Counted from the stretch's first letter, positions 8,794 to 17,937 are shown. The stretch is 64,000 bases of DNA from Sphingomonas citri (GCF_019429485.1 NZ_JAHXZN010000011.1:21810-85809), one strand, 5' to 3'. Notes: a model not told the origin generated them from the sequence alone. Made by a program: numbers and translations.

Positions 8794-9626
8794 CGCAGCT
8801 GGCATAGGTCGCACACGTCCATGTCGTTGTAATCCTGGTTCTCGCCCGCCATCGCCCAGATGAAGGTATAGTTGCTGGTGCCCGCGCCCATGTGCACCGA
8901 CCAGGGCGGGCTGATCACCGCCTCGCCGTCGCCGACCACGATGTGACGCAGGTCGTCGGGCTTGCCCATGTAATGGAACACGCGCTGGTCCTCGGCCAGG
9001 TCGAAGTAAAGGTAGATCTCGCTGCGGCGCTCGTGGACGTGCGGCGGCATCGTATTCCACACCGACCCCGGCTTCAGCTGGGTGAGGCCGAGGCACAGGG
9101 AGGCGCTGGCGCACAGATGCGGCAGCACCAGTTGGTAGATCGTGCGGTCGTTCGAGCCTTCGAGGCTGCCGCGCTGCATCGGGTTGGCCTCGGCCAGCGT
9201 CACCTTGCGCAGCGGGAAGGGCGCGTGCGCGGGCACGCTGAGCAGGTAGAAGCGCGCGCCCTCGCCGGCGAAGCTGACCGCGCGCGTGCCCATGGGCACG
9301 TACAGCGCCTCATAGCGGTCGAGTTCGACGATCTCGCCGTCGACCGTGACCCAGCCCGGTCGTGGGCCGATATTGACGACGCCGAGCTCGCGCCGTTCGA
9401 GCAGCGGGTGGCCCGCCGCGCTGGCGGGCTCGGTCTGCACCGGCAGGTCGAGCGGCGTCTCGCCGGGCACGGCACCGCCGATGACGAAGCGCTCCCCGTG
9501 CGAGTAGGTGAGCACGATCTCGCCCGCGCGGAAGAGCCCGGGCACGAGGTAGCGGTCGCGCAGCTGCGCGTTGGTAGCGCCCTCCATCATGTCGGGGTGG
9601 GTGGCGTAATAGGTGCGTTCGAACAT
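8790..9626 (-). CDS. kduI: 5-dehydro-4-deoxy-D-glucuronate isomerase KduI
   Basis: A 278-residue cupin isomerase that converts 4-deoxy-5-keto-uronate, the product of unsaturated galacturonate/glucuronate cleavage, to 3-deoxy-D-glycero-2,5-hexodiulosonate. The length equals that of E. coli KduI, and the zinc ligands fall at the same positions: His196, His198 and Glu203 (PPHVHERRSEIYLYFD) and His245 (PPWSVHMGAG). The gene lies 43 bases after the PHP-like hydrolase gene and overlaps kduD by four bases. Together the pair shows that the locus processes oligogalacturonate or similar unsaturated uronates. Confidence 0.95.
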   Translation of the reverse strand: MFERTYYATHPDMMEGATNAQLRDRYLVPGLFRAGEIVLTYSHGERFVIGGAVPGETPLDLPVQTEPASAAGHPLLERRELGVVNIGPRPGWVTVDGEIVELDRYEALYVPMGTRAVSFAGEGARFYLLSVPAHAPFPLRKVTLAEANPMQRGSLEGSNDRTIYQLVLPHLCASASLCLGLTQLKPGSVWNTMPPHVHERRSEIYLYFDLAEDQRVFHYMGKPDDLRHIVVGDGEAVISPPWSVHMGAGTSNYTFIWAMAGENQDYNDMDVCDLCQLR

Positions 9627-9669
9627 GGTCGGCCGTCCGATGAACGAGGGAAGAGAAGGCGAGCCGGGA

Positions 9670-11838
9670 TCAGCGCGCGCGCAGGAACACCGGCTGCGTG
9701 TACGCGCCGTTCGCGGCGACGTCCCACACCTCCAGCCGCACCCAGCGACGACCGGCGACGTTCACCCGCCGCTCGATCGTGCGCTGCGCGAAGCCGCCCG
9801 CGTCGGTCAGGTCGACGCGCTCGCGGAAGACCTTCTCGCCGTCGCCGCTGACGATGAGCGCATAAGCGAGCGGGAAGGTGCCCTCCACCGTGGCGCGCAA
9901 GGTCGCGCGGCCACGTGAGGCGACCTCGTCGCCGCTGCGCGCGCCGTCGAGCGTGAAGTCGCTCACCAGCACCTCGCCCGTGGTCGTGAAGAAGTGGCCC
10001 GCGCGCAGCGCCTCGGTCACCGCGGACCAGCCGCCCGCGTGCGTCGGCAGCGCGCCGGGAAGGCGCAGGTAGTTGATGTTCATGTGGGCGTACAACTCGC
10101 TGTCGCGGGTCAGCTGGAACACGTCGACCTCGCCGGGGGCGAACTTGCGCTCGCTCGCATCGGCGGCCCAGTTGTTCATGTCATCCAGCAGACCCAGCAC
10201 CCGCGCGCCGAGATAGGGCTGCGCATAGTCCGCCGGCATCGCCTTCCAGGCGCCGCCGAGGAACCGGTCGCTGCGAAAGAAGGGCTCGGCGCGATATTTG
10301 TCGGGGAAGCCGAGCGAGCCCTTGATCCGTGGATGTGCGGTCCACATCAGCCCGTTCTCGGCCTTCATCAGCGCGAGCACGTCGGCGGACGAGCCGACGT
10401 GATAGACCTTGCCGCGGACCGGATCGTCCTCGACGAAGGGCTGGCCGGGCTGACGGTCGAGCGTCCAGTTGACCGGTTTGGGGAAGAGGCTGAGCCAGTG
10501 CCCGCCGAGATGGACGTTGGGCTCCTCGCCCGGCAGCAGCAAGAGGCGATCGTCGGACAGCCGGGCGGTCTCGTCGTGGATTGTCTTCAGCAGCGTCAGG
10601 CGGTCGCCGGCGCGATCGAGGTCCTCGCGTGACAGATGCAACTCGGCGAGATGCACGATCTCGACGTTCATCTCCTTGAAGCGCGTGACGAACGCCGGCG
10701 TCTCGAGCCCGGCCGGCACGCCGCGGCTCTGCTGGAAGCGCGCCTGGTTGAGGAAATCGGCGGCGTGCTCGACGTGATAGTGGCTCGAGAAGGTGCGATG
10801 GCCGGGCAGCGACTTGAAACGGTCGCCGCGAGTCAGCGTCATCGCCGCAGCGGTGGTGCTGGCAGCGTCGCCGGGATCGGGCAGGTAGAAGATGCCCATG
10901 TCCTGCACGCTCTTCTCGGGCGCGTTGACCCAGGGCACCCAGCGGCGATCGCCCTCGAGCGTCTGGCGCACGCCCAGCCCGGTACGACCGGTGAGCACGC
11001 GATAGTCGCTGCCGTACCAGGCGGCATTGTCGTTGTTGGCATAATCGAGCGGGTAATAATATTGATGCGGCGGCGGGACGATGCCGATCGCGCCGCCGCC
11101 TGCCTGCTCGGCCACGATCATGCGCCCACGCACCTGCGGCGAGGTGGCGGCAGCACGCGCCGAGGCTCCCTGGTGGCGGACGATGCGATCCGACAGGTCG
11201 GTGTAGGCGACCGACTGCCACGGCGGGGCAGTGCCCGAGGCGACGCTCAACCCCGCGTCGAACGTATAGGCGGTGGCCGGGCGCTCGGTCGACATCACCA
11301 TGGCGGCACGGATCAGCCGCGAGCCGGGATAGACGGTGAAGGTGAAGCTGCCGGCGAACGGCCCCGCGCGCGCGCCGTCGACGACGACGCGCGTGTGCGC
11401 GCCGTCGCGCTCCACCGCGACACCCTCGCGGCCGAGCGTGAGCGGGAACGCCTCGAACGGCTTCTTGCGCGGATTGTCGAAGAAGATCGTCCAGCCCTGT
11501 TTGAGGTCGCGCGTGCCGACCGTCACCACGCCGGCGGGATCCACGCCCGCCATCACCACCTTGCCGCCGACCGCGACGCTCTCGATCAGCGGGCGTGCGC
11601 GGTCGAGCGAGAGCGTCAGCGTGGTGCGCTCGCCGCGCGCGTCCGACGGCCAGTCGACGGTCACCGCCGCGGCGGTCCGCGCGACGCGGACGTCACCCGC
11701 CAGCGTCTTGCCGGACGAGCGGAAGCCGCTGGTCGCCTGCGCGGCGACCGCGGGCGGGAGCAGCGATGCCGCGGCCGCGACCAGCGCGAGCCCCATCCAT
11801 CCTCGAGCGCGCCTGCTTGCCATCATCTTGCTCCCCAT
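9670..11838 (-). CDS. Secreted PHP/CehA-McbA-like metallohydrolase, uronate operon
   Basis: A large (about 720-residue) exported protein. The signal peptide ends AVAA. An N-terminal beta-rich part is followed by a metal-hydrolase-like domain containing SSHYHVEHAADF, HLAELHLSRED, LLLPGEEPNVHLGGHWLSLF and MWTAHPRIKGS, spaced like the PHP/CehA fold, and then a C-terminal beta domain (ALIVSGDGEKVF, VRLEVWDVAANG). The family call is from motif spacing only, and the substrate is unknown. It lies between a TBDR and kduI in one operon, so action on a pectin-like or other uronate polymer or its decorations is likely. The ATG at 11838 directly follows the expected TBDR stop at 11840; a second ATG at 11826 overlaps the frameshifted stop. 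Confidence 0.65.
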   Translation of the reverse strand: MGSKMMASRRARGWMGLALVAAAASLLPPAVAAQATSGFRSSGKTLAGDVRVARTAAAVTVDWPSDARGERTTLTLSLDRARPLIESVAVGGKVVMAGVDPAGVVTVGTRDLKQGWTIFFDNPRKKPFEAFPLTLGREGVAVERDGAHTRVVVDGARAGPFAGSFTFTVYPGSRLIRAAMVMSTERPATAYTFDAGLSVASGTAPPWQSVAYTDLSDRIVRHQGASARAAATSPQVRGRMIVAEQAGGGAIGIVPPPHQYYYPLDYANNDNAAWYGSDYRVLTGRTGLGVRQTLEGDRRWVPWVNAPEKSVQDMGIFYLPDPGDAASTTAAAMTLTRGDRFKSLPGHRTFSSHYHVEHAADFLNQARFQQSRGVPAGLETPAFVTRFKEMNVEIVHLAELHLSREDLDRAGDRLTLLKTIHDETARLSDDRLLLLPGEEPNVHLGGHWLSLFPKPVNWTLDRQPGQPFVEDDPVRGKVYHVGSSADVLALMKAENGLMWTAHPRIKGSLGFPDKYRAEPFFRSDRFLGGAWKAMPADYAQPYLGARVLGLLDDMNNWAADASERKFAPGEVDVFQLTRDSELYAHMNINYLRLPGALPTHAGGWSAVTEALRAGHFFTTTGEVLVSDFTLDGARSGDEVASRGRATLRATVEGTFPLAYALIVSGDGEKVFRERVDLTDAGGFAQRTIERRVNVAGRRWVRLEVWDVAANGAYTQPVFLRAR

Positions 11839-14660
11839 CTCAGAAGTTGAACCGTACGCCGAGCGGAGTAGGTCGTGTCGTCGTTGCGCACCTCGCGCAC
11901 GAAGTCGGGGCGCGACTCGAACGAGCGCGTCCGCTGCCCCGTGACGTTCGTGCCCGCCACGTTGATCGTGATGTGGTCGGTCAGGTCATAGTTCAGGCCG
12001 AAGTCGAGCCGCCCGGCGGCACGGATGCCGTTGAGGCCCACGGGGATGTCGATCGGGCGCAGCGACAGGCCGTTGGTGATGTCCGCGTCGTAATATTGCG
12101 AGCGATAGGTGTAGATCACGCGGGCGGAGACGCCGTATTTCTCATAGACGAAGCCGGCGTTGTAATTGTATTTCGACACGCCCAGCAGCGACAGACCCTG
12201 GAGGCGGTCGCCGGGCGTCGTCACCTCGCTGTCGATGACGGTGAAATTGCCCAGCACGCCGATCCCGTCCAGCCCCTCGGGCAGGAAGTCGAGGAAGAGC
12301 TGGCCGCTGACCTCCACGCCCTTGATCGTGGCGGAGCCGAGGTTGCGCGGCGTGGAGATGACATATTGCAGCCCGTCGATCGTCCGCGCCTCGGTGCCGG
12401 TGACGACTCGGTCGGTGATGTCGCGGTAGAAGGTGACCGCCGACACATAGTTGCTGCGGCCGAAGTAATATTCGAGCGAGGCGTCGAAGCTGTCGGCCTT
12501 CTGCGGGCGCAGGTCGGGGTTGCCGCCCGAGCCCGAGTTCTGGATCGTGTTGACGTAGGAGACGACGTAGCTCAATCCCGGGTTGAGCTGAGAGAAGCTC
12601 GGGCGCGACAGCGTCTGCGAATAGTTGAAGCGGGACTGGAGCCCGCCGCCGAAGTCGACGCGCGCGCTGGCATTGGGCAGCAGGTCGGTGTCGCTGGTGG
12701 TGCGGTCGACCACGACCACGCGCGACGTACTGGTCGCGGGATCGATGACCCGACCCGCGCCGACGATGCGGCGGTCGGTCCGGGTCAGCCGCGCGCCGAC
12801 CAGGCCGTCGATCGAGAGCGCGCCGAACAGCGACAGCGCGTAGCGCGCCTGGAGAAAGCCGGCATAGTTTCTCTCGCGCGCGTCATAGTCGCGCGTGGGA
12901 TCGAAGCCGGGGCGATCGGGCGAGATCCGGTACAAGGTGCGCAGCTGGCGCTTGAAGCCCTCGTCGAGCAGATAGTCGGGATCGACCTGCAGATAGGTGG
13001 CGCCGTCGTTCATCTGCGGCACGCCCGGCGCCGAGATCAGCAGGTCGGACGGCAGGCCCGCACCGGCCACCGGCGTGGCGAACGAGCCCCCGGGCGCCGG
13101 CGGGCCACCGAGATATTGTTCGAACGAGGCGACCCGCTTGGCGACGCGGACGCCGGCCTGGACATAGTCGAGCACGCCGTCGAAGTCGTATTTGGCGTCG
13201 CTCATCACCGCCCACAGCGTCCCCTTGCTGCGGTTGATGTCCTCGGTCATGCCGTTGGTGAAGGCGAGGCCGGCAGGGTCGTTCATCGGGTTGCCCGGCG
13301 TGATGGCGCGCACCTCGTGATCGACGTCGCGCTCCTGGATCAGCTCGGCGATCCGCTTGCCGACGTCGACGCGGAAGCTGTCGTTGCGGTTCTTGGACAG
13401 CTCGTAGGAGATGTCGGTGTTCCACGTCAGTGCGCCGATCGTCTTGTTGAAGCCGGTCGCCGCAACGAAGATGTCGGTGCGCGCGCGGTTGGCCACCGTG
13501 GCGGTGTAATATTCCACGCCGCGCACGGTATAGCCCGTCGCGTTGCAGAGGTTCTGGACCGTGCCGGTGCCGCGCGGGTTCTCGGGCGTGCGCAGGTTGC
13601 CGGCATAATAGCCGTCCGGCCCGACCCCGAAGTCCTCGCACCGGTCGCCCGCCGTCGCCGTGAAGGACGTGCCGGTGAAGGCGCGGAAGGTGGGGCGGGC
13701 CTGGAGGACGTTGCCGCGATAGCCCGCGAATAGTCCCTCGACATACAACGTCGTGTCGGTGTCGGGCGCCCATTCGAGCGAGACGTTCGCCTGCGGCCGC
13801 TCATAATGGCCGAACTCGGTGCCCGCGGCGAAGCCGGTGGGAGCTTGCAGATTGGGCGTGGTCGAGGTGGGGGCAGCGTTGGTGCTGCGCGTCCAGTCGT
13901 TCCATGCGATCGGCCGCGCATATTCGTTGCGCTGGTACGACAGGCCGAGCATCGCGGCGACGTCGCCGATCCCGGTCGTCCAGCGGTCCGCGATCAGCGC
14001 GCTGACCGCCGGGTTGATCGTGTCGTCGGAGCCGGCCTCCTTCGCATAGGTGGCGCGCGCGCTGCCGGCGAGCGTGAGCTCCTTGAAGTCCAGCGCGCGA
14101 CGTAGCCGCATGTTGACGCCGCCGGCGACGCCGCCCTCGATCCGGTCGGCCGAGTTGGACTTGTAGACGTCGACCCCGGCCAAGGCCTCGGCGGGAAGGT
14201 CCTGGAACGAGAAGCCGCGCCCGACGCCGGTGAAGATCTCGCGGCCGTTGAGCGTGGTGACGATGTCTTCCAGGCCGCGGATGCGCGCGCCGACGATCTC
14301 GTTGTTGCCGCCGACCACGACCTGCACGCCAGGCACGCGCTGGAGCGCCGAGGCGGTGGTCAGGTCGGGCAGCTTGCCGATGTCCTCGGCGACGATCGAG
14401 TCGACCACGTTGACCGACTGGCGCTTGATTTCGGCGGCGCGCGCGAGGCTCTGGCGGATACCGGTGACGACGATGTCGGCGACCGCGTCCTCCTGCGCGC
14501 CCGCGGCCGGCGCGGCGTCGGGGGCGACGGGAGCGGTATCGGGCACGCTGCCCGCCGGCACCTCGGGCGGAGCGACCGGCGCGCCGGTCTGCGCGCGCGC
14601 GCCGTCGCTCATCACCAACGCGATCAGGGCGGCGGAGCCGTAGCGATAGCCCTTCTTCAT
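11823..14660 (-). CDS. TonB-dependent receptor, uronate operon, frameshifted C-terminus
   Basis: A 945-residue receptor of the Xanthomonas/Caulobacter carbohydrate TBDR type. It has a signal peptide ending ARAQ, a TonB-box region (VADIVVTGIRQSLARA) and a plug with LPDLTTASALQRVPGVQV and VDVYKSNSADRIEGGVAGGV. It heads the operon TBDR, PHP-like hydrolase, kduI, kduD, so uptake of uronate oligomers is likely. The annotated frame ends VQLLRWGAR, which is unlike any TBDR. Shifted by one base after DDTTY it reads PLGVRFNF and stops at 11840-11842, the expected aromatic C-terminus. A one-base insertion (mutation or sequencing error) at about 11867-11870 is therefore likely. A palindromic candidate operator lies 17 bases before the start. 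Confidence 0.88.
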   Translation of the reverse strand: MKKGYRYGSAALIALVMSDGARAQTGAPVAPPEVPAGSVPDTAPVAPDAAPAAGAQEDAVADIVVTGIRQSLARAAEIKRQSVNVVDSIVAEDIGKLPDLTTASALQRVPGVQVVVGGNNEIVGARIRGLEDIVTTLNGREIFTGVGRGFSFQDLPAEALAGVDVYKSNSADRIEGGVAGGVNMRLRRALDFKELTLAGSARATYAKEAGSDDTINPAVSALIADRWTTGIGDVAAMLGLSYQRNEYARPIAWNDWTRSTNAAPTSTTPNLQAPTGFAAGTEFGHYERPQANVSLEWAPDTDTTLYVEGLFAGYRGNVLQARPTFRAFTGTSFTATAGDRCEDFGVGPDGYYAGNLRTPENPRGTGTVQNLCNATGYTVRGVEYYTATVANRARTDIFVAATGFNKTIGALTWNTDISYELSKNRNDSFRVDVGKRIAELIQERDVDHEVRAITPGNPMNDPAGLAFTNGMTEDINRSKGTLWAVMSDAKYDFDGVLDYVQAGVRVAKRVASFEQYLGGPPAPGGSFATPVAGAGLPSDLLISAPGVPQMNDGATYLQVDPDYLLDEGFKRQLRTLYRISPDRPGFDPTRDYDARERNYAGFLQARYALSLFGALSIDGLVGARLTRTDRRIVGAGRVIDPATSTSRVVVVDRTTSDTDLLPNASARVDFGGGLQSRFNYSQTLSRPSFSQLNPGLSYVVSYVNTIQNSGSGGNPDLRPQKADSFDASLEYYFGRSNYVSAVTFYRDITDRVVTGTEARTIDGLQYVISTPRNLGSATIKGVEVSGQLFLDFLPEGLDGIGVLGNFTVIDSEVTTPGDRLQGLSLLGVSKYNYNAGFVYEKYGVSARVIYTYRSQYYDADITNGLSLRPIDIPVGLNGIRAAGRLDFGLNYDLTDHITINVAGTNVTGQRTRSFESRPDFVREVRNDDTTYSARRTVQLLRWGAR

Positions 14661-14677
14661 TTCCCTCTCCCATATGA

Positions 14678-14692
14678 CATAGTATGACTATG
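14678..14692. promoter_or_regulatory. Palindromic motif upstream of uronate TBDR, candidate GntR operator
   Basis: CATAGT-ATG-ACTATG is a perfect 6-3-6 palindrome, 17 bases upstream of the TBDR start and beside the GntR-family gene. Related 15-mers occur at 15579-15593 and 16943-16957. I infer that it is the binding site of the adjacent GntR/FCD repressor. Confidence 0.55.
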
Positions 14693-14735
14693 CTTCCCGC
14701 GCGCGAGCGCCGGCGTCGATTCCGGTCGTCGTCGC

Positions 14736-15479
14736 TTATTTCTTGGCCAGGCGCTTGATCTCGCGGTGCCGCTTGAGGCTCTCGCTCATGTGCGTCCGCG
14801 CCGCGGCGTGCGCGCGCTCGGCGTCGCGCGCGGCGATGGCGTCGAGAATGGCCTCGTGCTCCTGCCCGATCACCGCGCGATAGGCATCGTCCATATAGGC
14901 GTCGCTCTGGCGCAGGTAGACCGAGCGGGGCGGCACCAGCCGCACGCCGAGGAACTCGATCAGCTTGCCGTAATAGATGTTGCCGCTCGCCTTGGCGATC
15001 GCGCGATGGAAGGTGACGTCGGCGGTGACGGAGCGATCCATGCCGACATCGGACTGGCCGAGGATGCGGAGCTGACGGCGCATGTCCATCAGATCCACCT
15101 CGCTGCGCCGTTCCGCCGCCAGCCCCGCCATCTCGGTCTCAACGCCGAGGCGCAGTTCGAGCAGCTGGATCACGTCATCGAGGTTCTCGAGCTCCTCACG
15201 GGTCACCTGGAAGGCCTGGTAGCGCGCCGTCTCGCTGACGAAGACGCCCTTGCCCTGACGCGCCTCGACGAGCCCCTCCGCCGCCAGCCGCGCGACCGCC
15301 TCGCGCACCACCGTGCGGCTCACGCCGAGCGACTCGACGTACACCGCCTCGGTCGGCAGCTGCGACCCGGGCCAATGTTCCCCGTCCCTGATGCTCGCGC
15401 GGATATGCTCGCACGCCGCGTCCACGAGCGAGGGGCGGCGTCGTGCGCGGGGCGGATCGCTGGGCGTCATATCGTTCAT
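14736..15479 (-). CDS. GntR-family (FadR/FCD-type) transcriptional regulator
   Basis: A 247-residue regulator. The N-terminal winged helix (GSQLPTEAVYVESLGVSRTV, then VREAVARLAAEGLVEARQGKGVFV) is followed by an all-helical FCD ligand domain with the usual metal-site histidines (FHRAIAKASGN, GQEHEAILDAI and a late HAAARTHM). Regulators of this subfamily (UxuR/ExuR-like) commonly respond to uronates or related sugar acids. It sits between the MFS transporter and the uronate TBDR operon on the same strand. The start at 15479 (MNDMTPSD) is preferred because the upstream extension is arginine-rich out-of-frame-like sequence; an ATG at 15470 is also possible. A copy of the palindromic motif lies about 100 bases upstream, suggesting autoregulation. 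Confidence 0.9.
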   Translation of the reverse strand: MNDMTPSDPPRARRRPSLVDAACEHIRASIRDGEHWPGSQLPTEAVYVESLGVSRTVVREAVARLAAEGLVEARQGKGVFVSETARYQAFQVTREELENLDDVIQLLELRLGVETEMAGLAAERRSEVDLMDMRRQLRILGQSDVGMDRSVTADVTFHRAIAKASGNIYYGKLIEFLGVRLVPPRSVYLRQSDAYMDDAYRAVIGQEHEAILDAIAARDAERAHAAARTHMSESLKRHREIKRLAKK

Positions 15480-15578
15480 AAGCGGTCGCCATGCCCTGCC
15501 GGCCGGCGCGCTGGAGCGCCGACGCCGGTGATCGGTCGTCCTCCGGTACAAAGCTTCGGTGCGTCCGGCAAGATGGGT

Positions 15579-15593
15579 CATCATATGACCATC
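15579..15593. promoter_or_regulatory. Weaker copy of the uronate-locus motif upstream of the GntR gene
   Basis: CATCATATGACCATC matches 11 of 15 positions of the palindrome at 14678 and lies about 100 bases upstream of the regulator start, overlapping the end of the MFS gene. It may serve autoregulation; the match is imperfect. Confidence 0.35.
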
Positions 15594-16870
15594 CCAAACG
15601 AGCGGGCCGACTGAAGCCGCGGGCTGATCACGTGGATCGCCAGCAGCGCGAGCAGATAGGCCGAACCCGCCACCGCGAAGATCGGCGCGTAGCTATCCGA
15701 CAGGTCGAGCACATAGCCGACGAACTTGGCGATGAGCATGCCGCCGATCGCGCCCGCGGTGCCGCCGATGCCGACCACCGATCCGATCGCGTGGCGCGGG
15801 AACAGGTCGGAGGGCAGGGTCAGCAGGTTGGCGGAGAAGGCCTGGTGCGCGGCGGTGGCGAGCCCGATCAGCAGCACGGCGAGCCAGAGCCGGTCGACAT
15901 ATTGAACGGTGACGATCGGCACGGCGGCGAGCGCGCACGCCAGCATCGTCGCCTTGCGCGCGGCGTTGACCGACCAGCCGCGCTGGAGCAGCCGTGACGA
16001 GGCCCAGCCGCCCGCCACGCTGCCCGCGTCGGAGAGCAGGTAGATCACCACCAGCGGGATGCCGAAGGACGTGAGATCGAGGCCGTAGCGCTTGCCGAGG
16101 AAGTCCGGCAGCCAGAACAGGAACATCCACCAGATCGGATCGGTCAGGAACTTGGGCACGACATAGGCCCAGGTCTCACGGACCGCGAACAGGCGCAGCC
16201 AGGGCACCTTGCCGGCGACCTCGACCGGGTCGCTGCGGATCAGCGCGAGCTCGGCCGGCGCGACTTTCGCGTGCTGCTCCGGCCGGCGATAGAAGGCGAG
16301 CCACGCGACCAGCCAGAGGAGGCTGATCACGCCCGTCGCGATGAAGGCCATGCGCCAGCCATAGGCGAGCGTGATGGCGGGCACGATCAGGGGCGTGGCG
16401 ATCGCCCCGACATTGGCGCCGGCGTTGAACAGGCCGATCGCGAAGGCGCGCTCGCGCTGCGGGAACCATTCCGCCACCGCCTTCAACCCGGAGGGGAAAT
16501 TCCCCGCTTCGCCGAGGCCCAGCGCGAAGCGCGCCGCGGCGAACTGCGCGACCGATCCGACGAGGCCGTGCGCGATATGCGCCGCGGTCCACAATGTGAA
16601 GGCGACCGCATAGCCGAGTCGCGCGCCGACCGCGTCGACGAAGCGGCCCGCGACGAGGAAGCCGATCGCATAGGCCGCCTGGAACCACAGCACGATGTCG
16701 GCATAATGCGCCTCGCTCCAGCCGAACTCCTGCTCGAGGACGGGCTTGAGCACGCCGATCATTTGTCGGTCGACATAGTTGATCGCTGTGGCGGCGAAGA
16801 GCAGGCCGCAGACCGTCCAGCGCATACGGCTCACGATCGGCACGTCCGGCTCGGCGCGTGATGCGGCCAC
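15581..16870 (-). CDS. MFS transporter, hexuronate (ExuT)-like anion:cation symporter family
   Basis: An inner-membrane major facilitator of about 429 residues with about 12 hydrophobic segments. The first helix signature (FAATAINYVDRQMIGVLKPV) and the GEAGNFPSGLKAVAEWFPQR loop are typical of the anion:cation symporter (ACS) family that includes ExuT and GarP. With kduI/kduD and a FadR-type regulator alongside, the likely cargo is a galacturonate- or glucuronate-type sugar acid. I chose the GTG at 16870 because GGAGGAGA lies five bases before it; a longer form from GTG 16903 is possible. It is divergent from the DUF4861 gene, and the spacer holds a motif copy. Confidence 0.85.
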   Translation of the reverse strand: MAASRAEPDVPIVSRMRWTVCGLLFAATAINYVDRQMIGVLKPVLEQEFGWSEAHYADIVLWFQAAYAIGFLVAGRFVDAVGARLGYAVAFTLWTAAHIAHGLVGSVAQFAAARFALGLGEAGNFPSGLKAVAEWFPQRERAFAIGLFNAGANVGAIATPLIVPAITLAYGWRMAFIATGVISLLWLVAWLAFYRRPEQHAKVAPAELALIRSDPVEVAGKVPWLRLFAVRETWAYVVPKFLTDPIWWMFLFWLPDFLGKRYGLDLTSFGIPLVVIYLLSDAGSVAGGWASSRLLQRGWSVNAARKATMLACALAAVPIVTVQYVDRLWLAVLLIGLATAAHQAFSANLLTLPSDLFPRHAIGSVVGIGGTAGAIGGMLIAKFVGYVLDLSDSYAPIFAVAGSAYLLALLAIHVISPRLQSARSFGMVI

Positions 16871-16942
16871 GTTGCTCTCCTCCACGTCGCCGTCCCACTC
16901 CACGGGGAACGGTCAACATCCTCTTGCTATCGGGTCATCGGT

Positions 16943-16957
16943 CATCATACAACTATG
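16943..16957. promoter_or_regulatory. Motif copy between divergent MFS and DUF4861 genes
   Basis: CATCATACAACTATG shares one intact half-site (ACTATG) and 10 of 15 positions with the palindrome at 14678. It lies in the roughly 120-bp divergent promoter region and could regulate both genes. Confidence 0.42.
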
Positions 16958-16989
16958 TAAATGGTGGCAGGGTGAGTGGGAGAGCTGAG

Positions 16990-17937
16990 ATGACGACGAT
17001 CACGGTCACGCGCGCTTGCTGCGTCAGCGCCGCCGCCCTGCTGGTCGCCGCGCCATCGACCGCGCCACAAGAATCTGCGGCGGAGCGGCCGCCGGTCAGT
17101 GGCGCGCTCGCTCCGCCCGAGCGGCGCGAGCCGGCTGCGGTCGTAACCGAGGCGGGCTATCGCTACGACGATCTGCTGTGGGAGAACGATCGCACCGCGC
17201 ACCGCATCTACAGCAAGCGGCTCGAGCAGGCCGAGCCGCCCTCCGGATCGGGGATCGACTCCTGGGGCAAGAACGTGCGCTGGCCGTTCGCCGACCGACA
17301 GCTGCGCACCGGCGACCAGCACGGCTATCACGGCGAGGGGCTCGACTTCTACAATGTCGGGACCACGCGCGGCGCAGGCGGCCTGGGGATATGGTACGAC
17401 AACAAGCTGTGGACGTCGCGCAACGCGGTGCGCCACCGCATCCTCGCCAGCGGCGGCCGGGTCGCGGACTTCACCGTGGATTACGCGCCCTGGCCCGTCG
17501 ACGTCGATCGCAAGGTGTGGGAGACGCGGCGCTTCACCTTGCCGCTCGGCACCCACTTCACCCGGTTGGTCTCCACCATCTCGTCCGATCGGGAGGCGCC
17601 GCTGCTGGTCGGGATCGGCATCGGCAAACGTACCACGGGGCAGGGCGCGGGCGAGCTGACGGTAGACCGGGCGAAGGGCCTGCTGTCATGGTGGGGGCCG
17701 CAGGACGGCGACCACGGTCGAATGGCAATCGCGTTGCGCGTCGCGCCCGACATGATCGCTGAGGTGCGATCGGAGGCCGACAATCATCTCGTGCTGCTCC
17801 GGGTCACGGCCGGCCGCCCGTTCGTCTATTTTTCCGCCTCCGCCTGGACGGGGGGCGAGGGCGGCTTTCGGCGGCGGGCTGATTGGGACGCGTACGTGGC
17901 GGGCGAGCGGTTGGACTTTCGACCGCCGTCGTCATGA
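16990..17937 (+). CDS. Secreted DUF4861-family protein
   Basis: A 315-residue exported protein of the DUF4861 family, which is often found in polysaccharide-lyase/unsaturated-uronate loci. After a signal sequence come the family landmarks YRYDDLLWENDRTAHRIYSK, SGSGIDSWGKNVRWPF, YHGEGLDFYNVG, RGAGGLGIWYDNKLW and VDYAPWPV. The fold is expected to be a beta-sandwich like aldose mutarotase-type or lyase-type domains, but no biochemical role is settled to my knowledge. The start at 16990 follows a GGGAGAGC ribosome-binding stretch; longer in-frame starts upstream read as non-coding. It is divergent from the hexuronate transporter, so a role in pectin or other uronate polymer use is likely. Confidence 0.75.
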   Translation: MTTITVTRACCVSAAALLVAAPSTAPQESAAERPPVSGALAPPERREPAAVVTEAGYRYDDLLWENDRTAHRIYSKRLEQAEPPSGSGIDSWGKNVRWPFADRQLRTGDQHGYHGEGLDFYNVGTTRGAGGLGIWYDNKLWTSRNAVRHRILASGGRVADFTVDYAPWPVDVDRKVWETRRFTLPLGTHFTRLVSTISSDREAPLLVGIGIGKRTTGQGAGELTVDRAKGLLSWWGPQDGDHGRMAIALRVAPDMIAEVRSEADNHLVLLRVTAGRPFVYFSASAWTGGEGGFRRRADWDAYVAGERLDFRPPSS

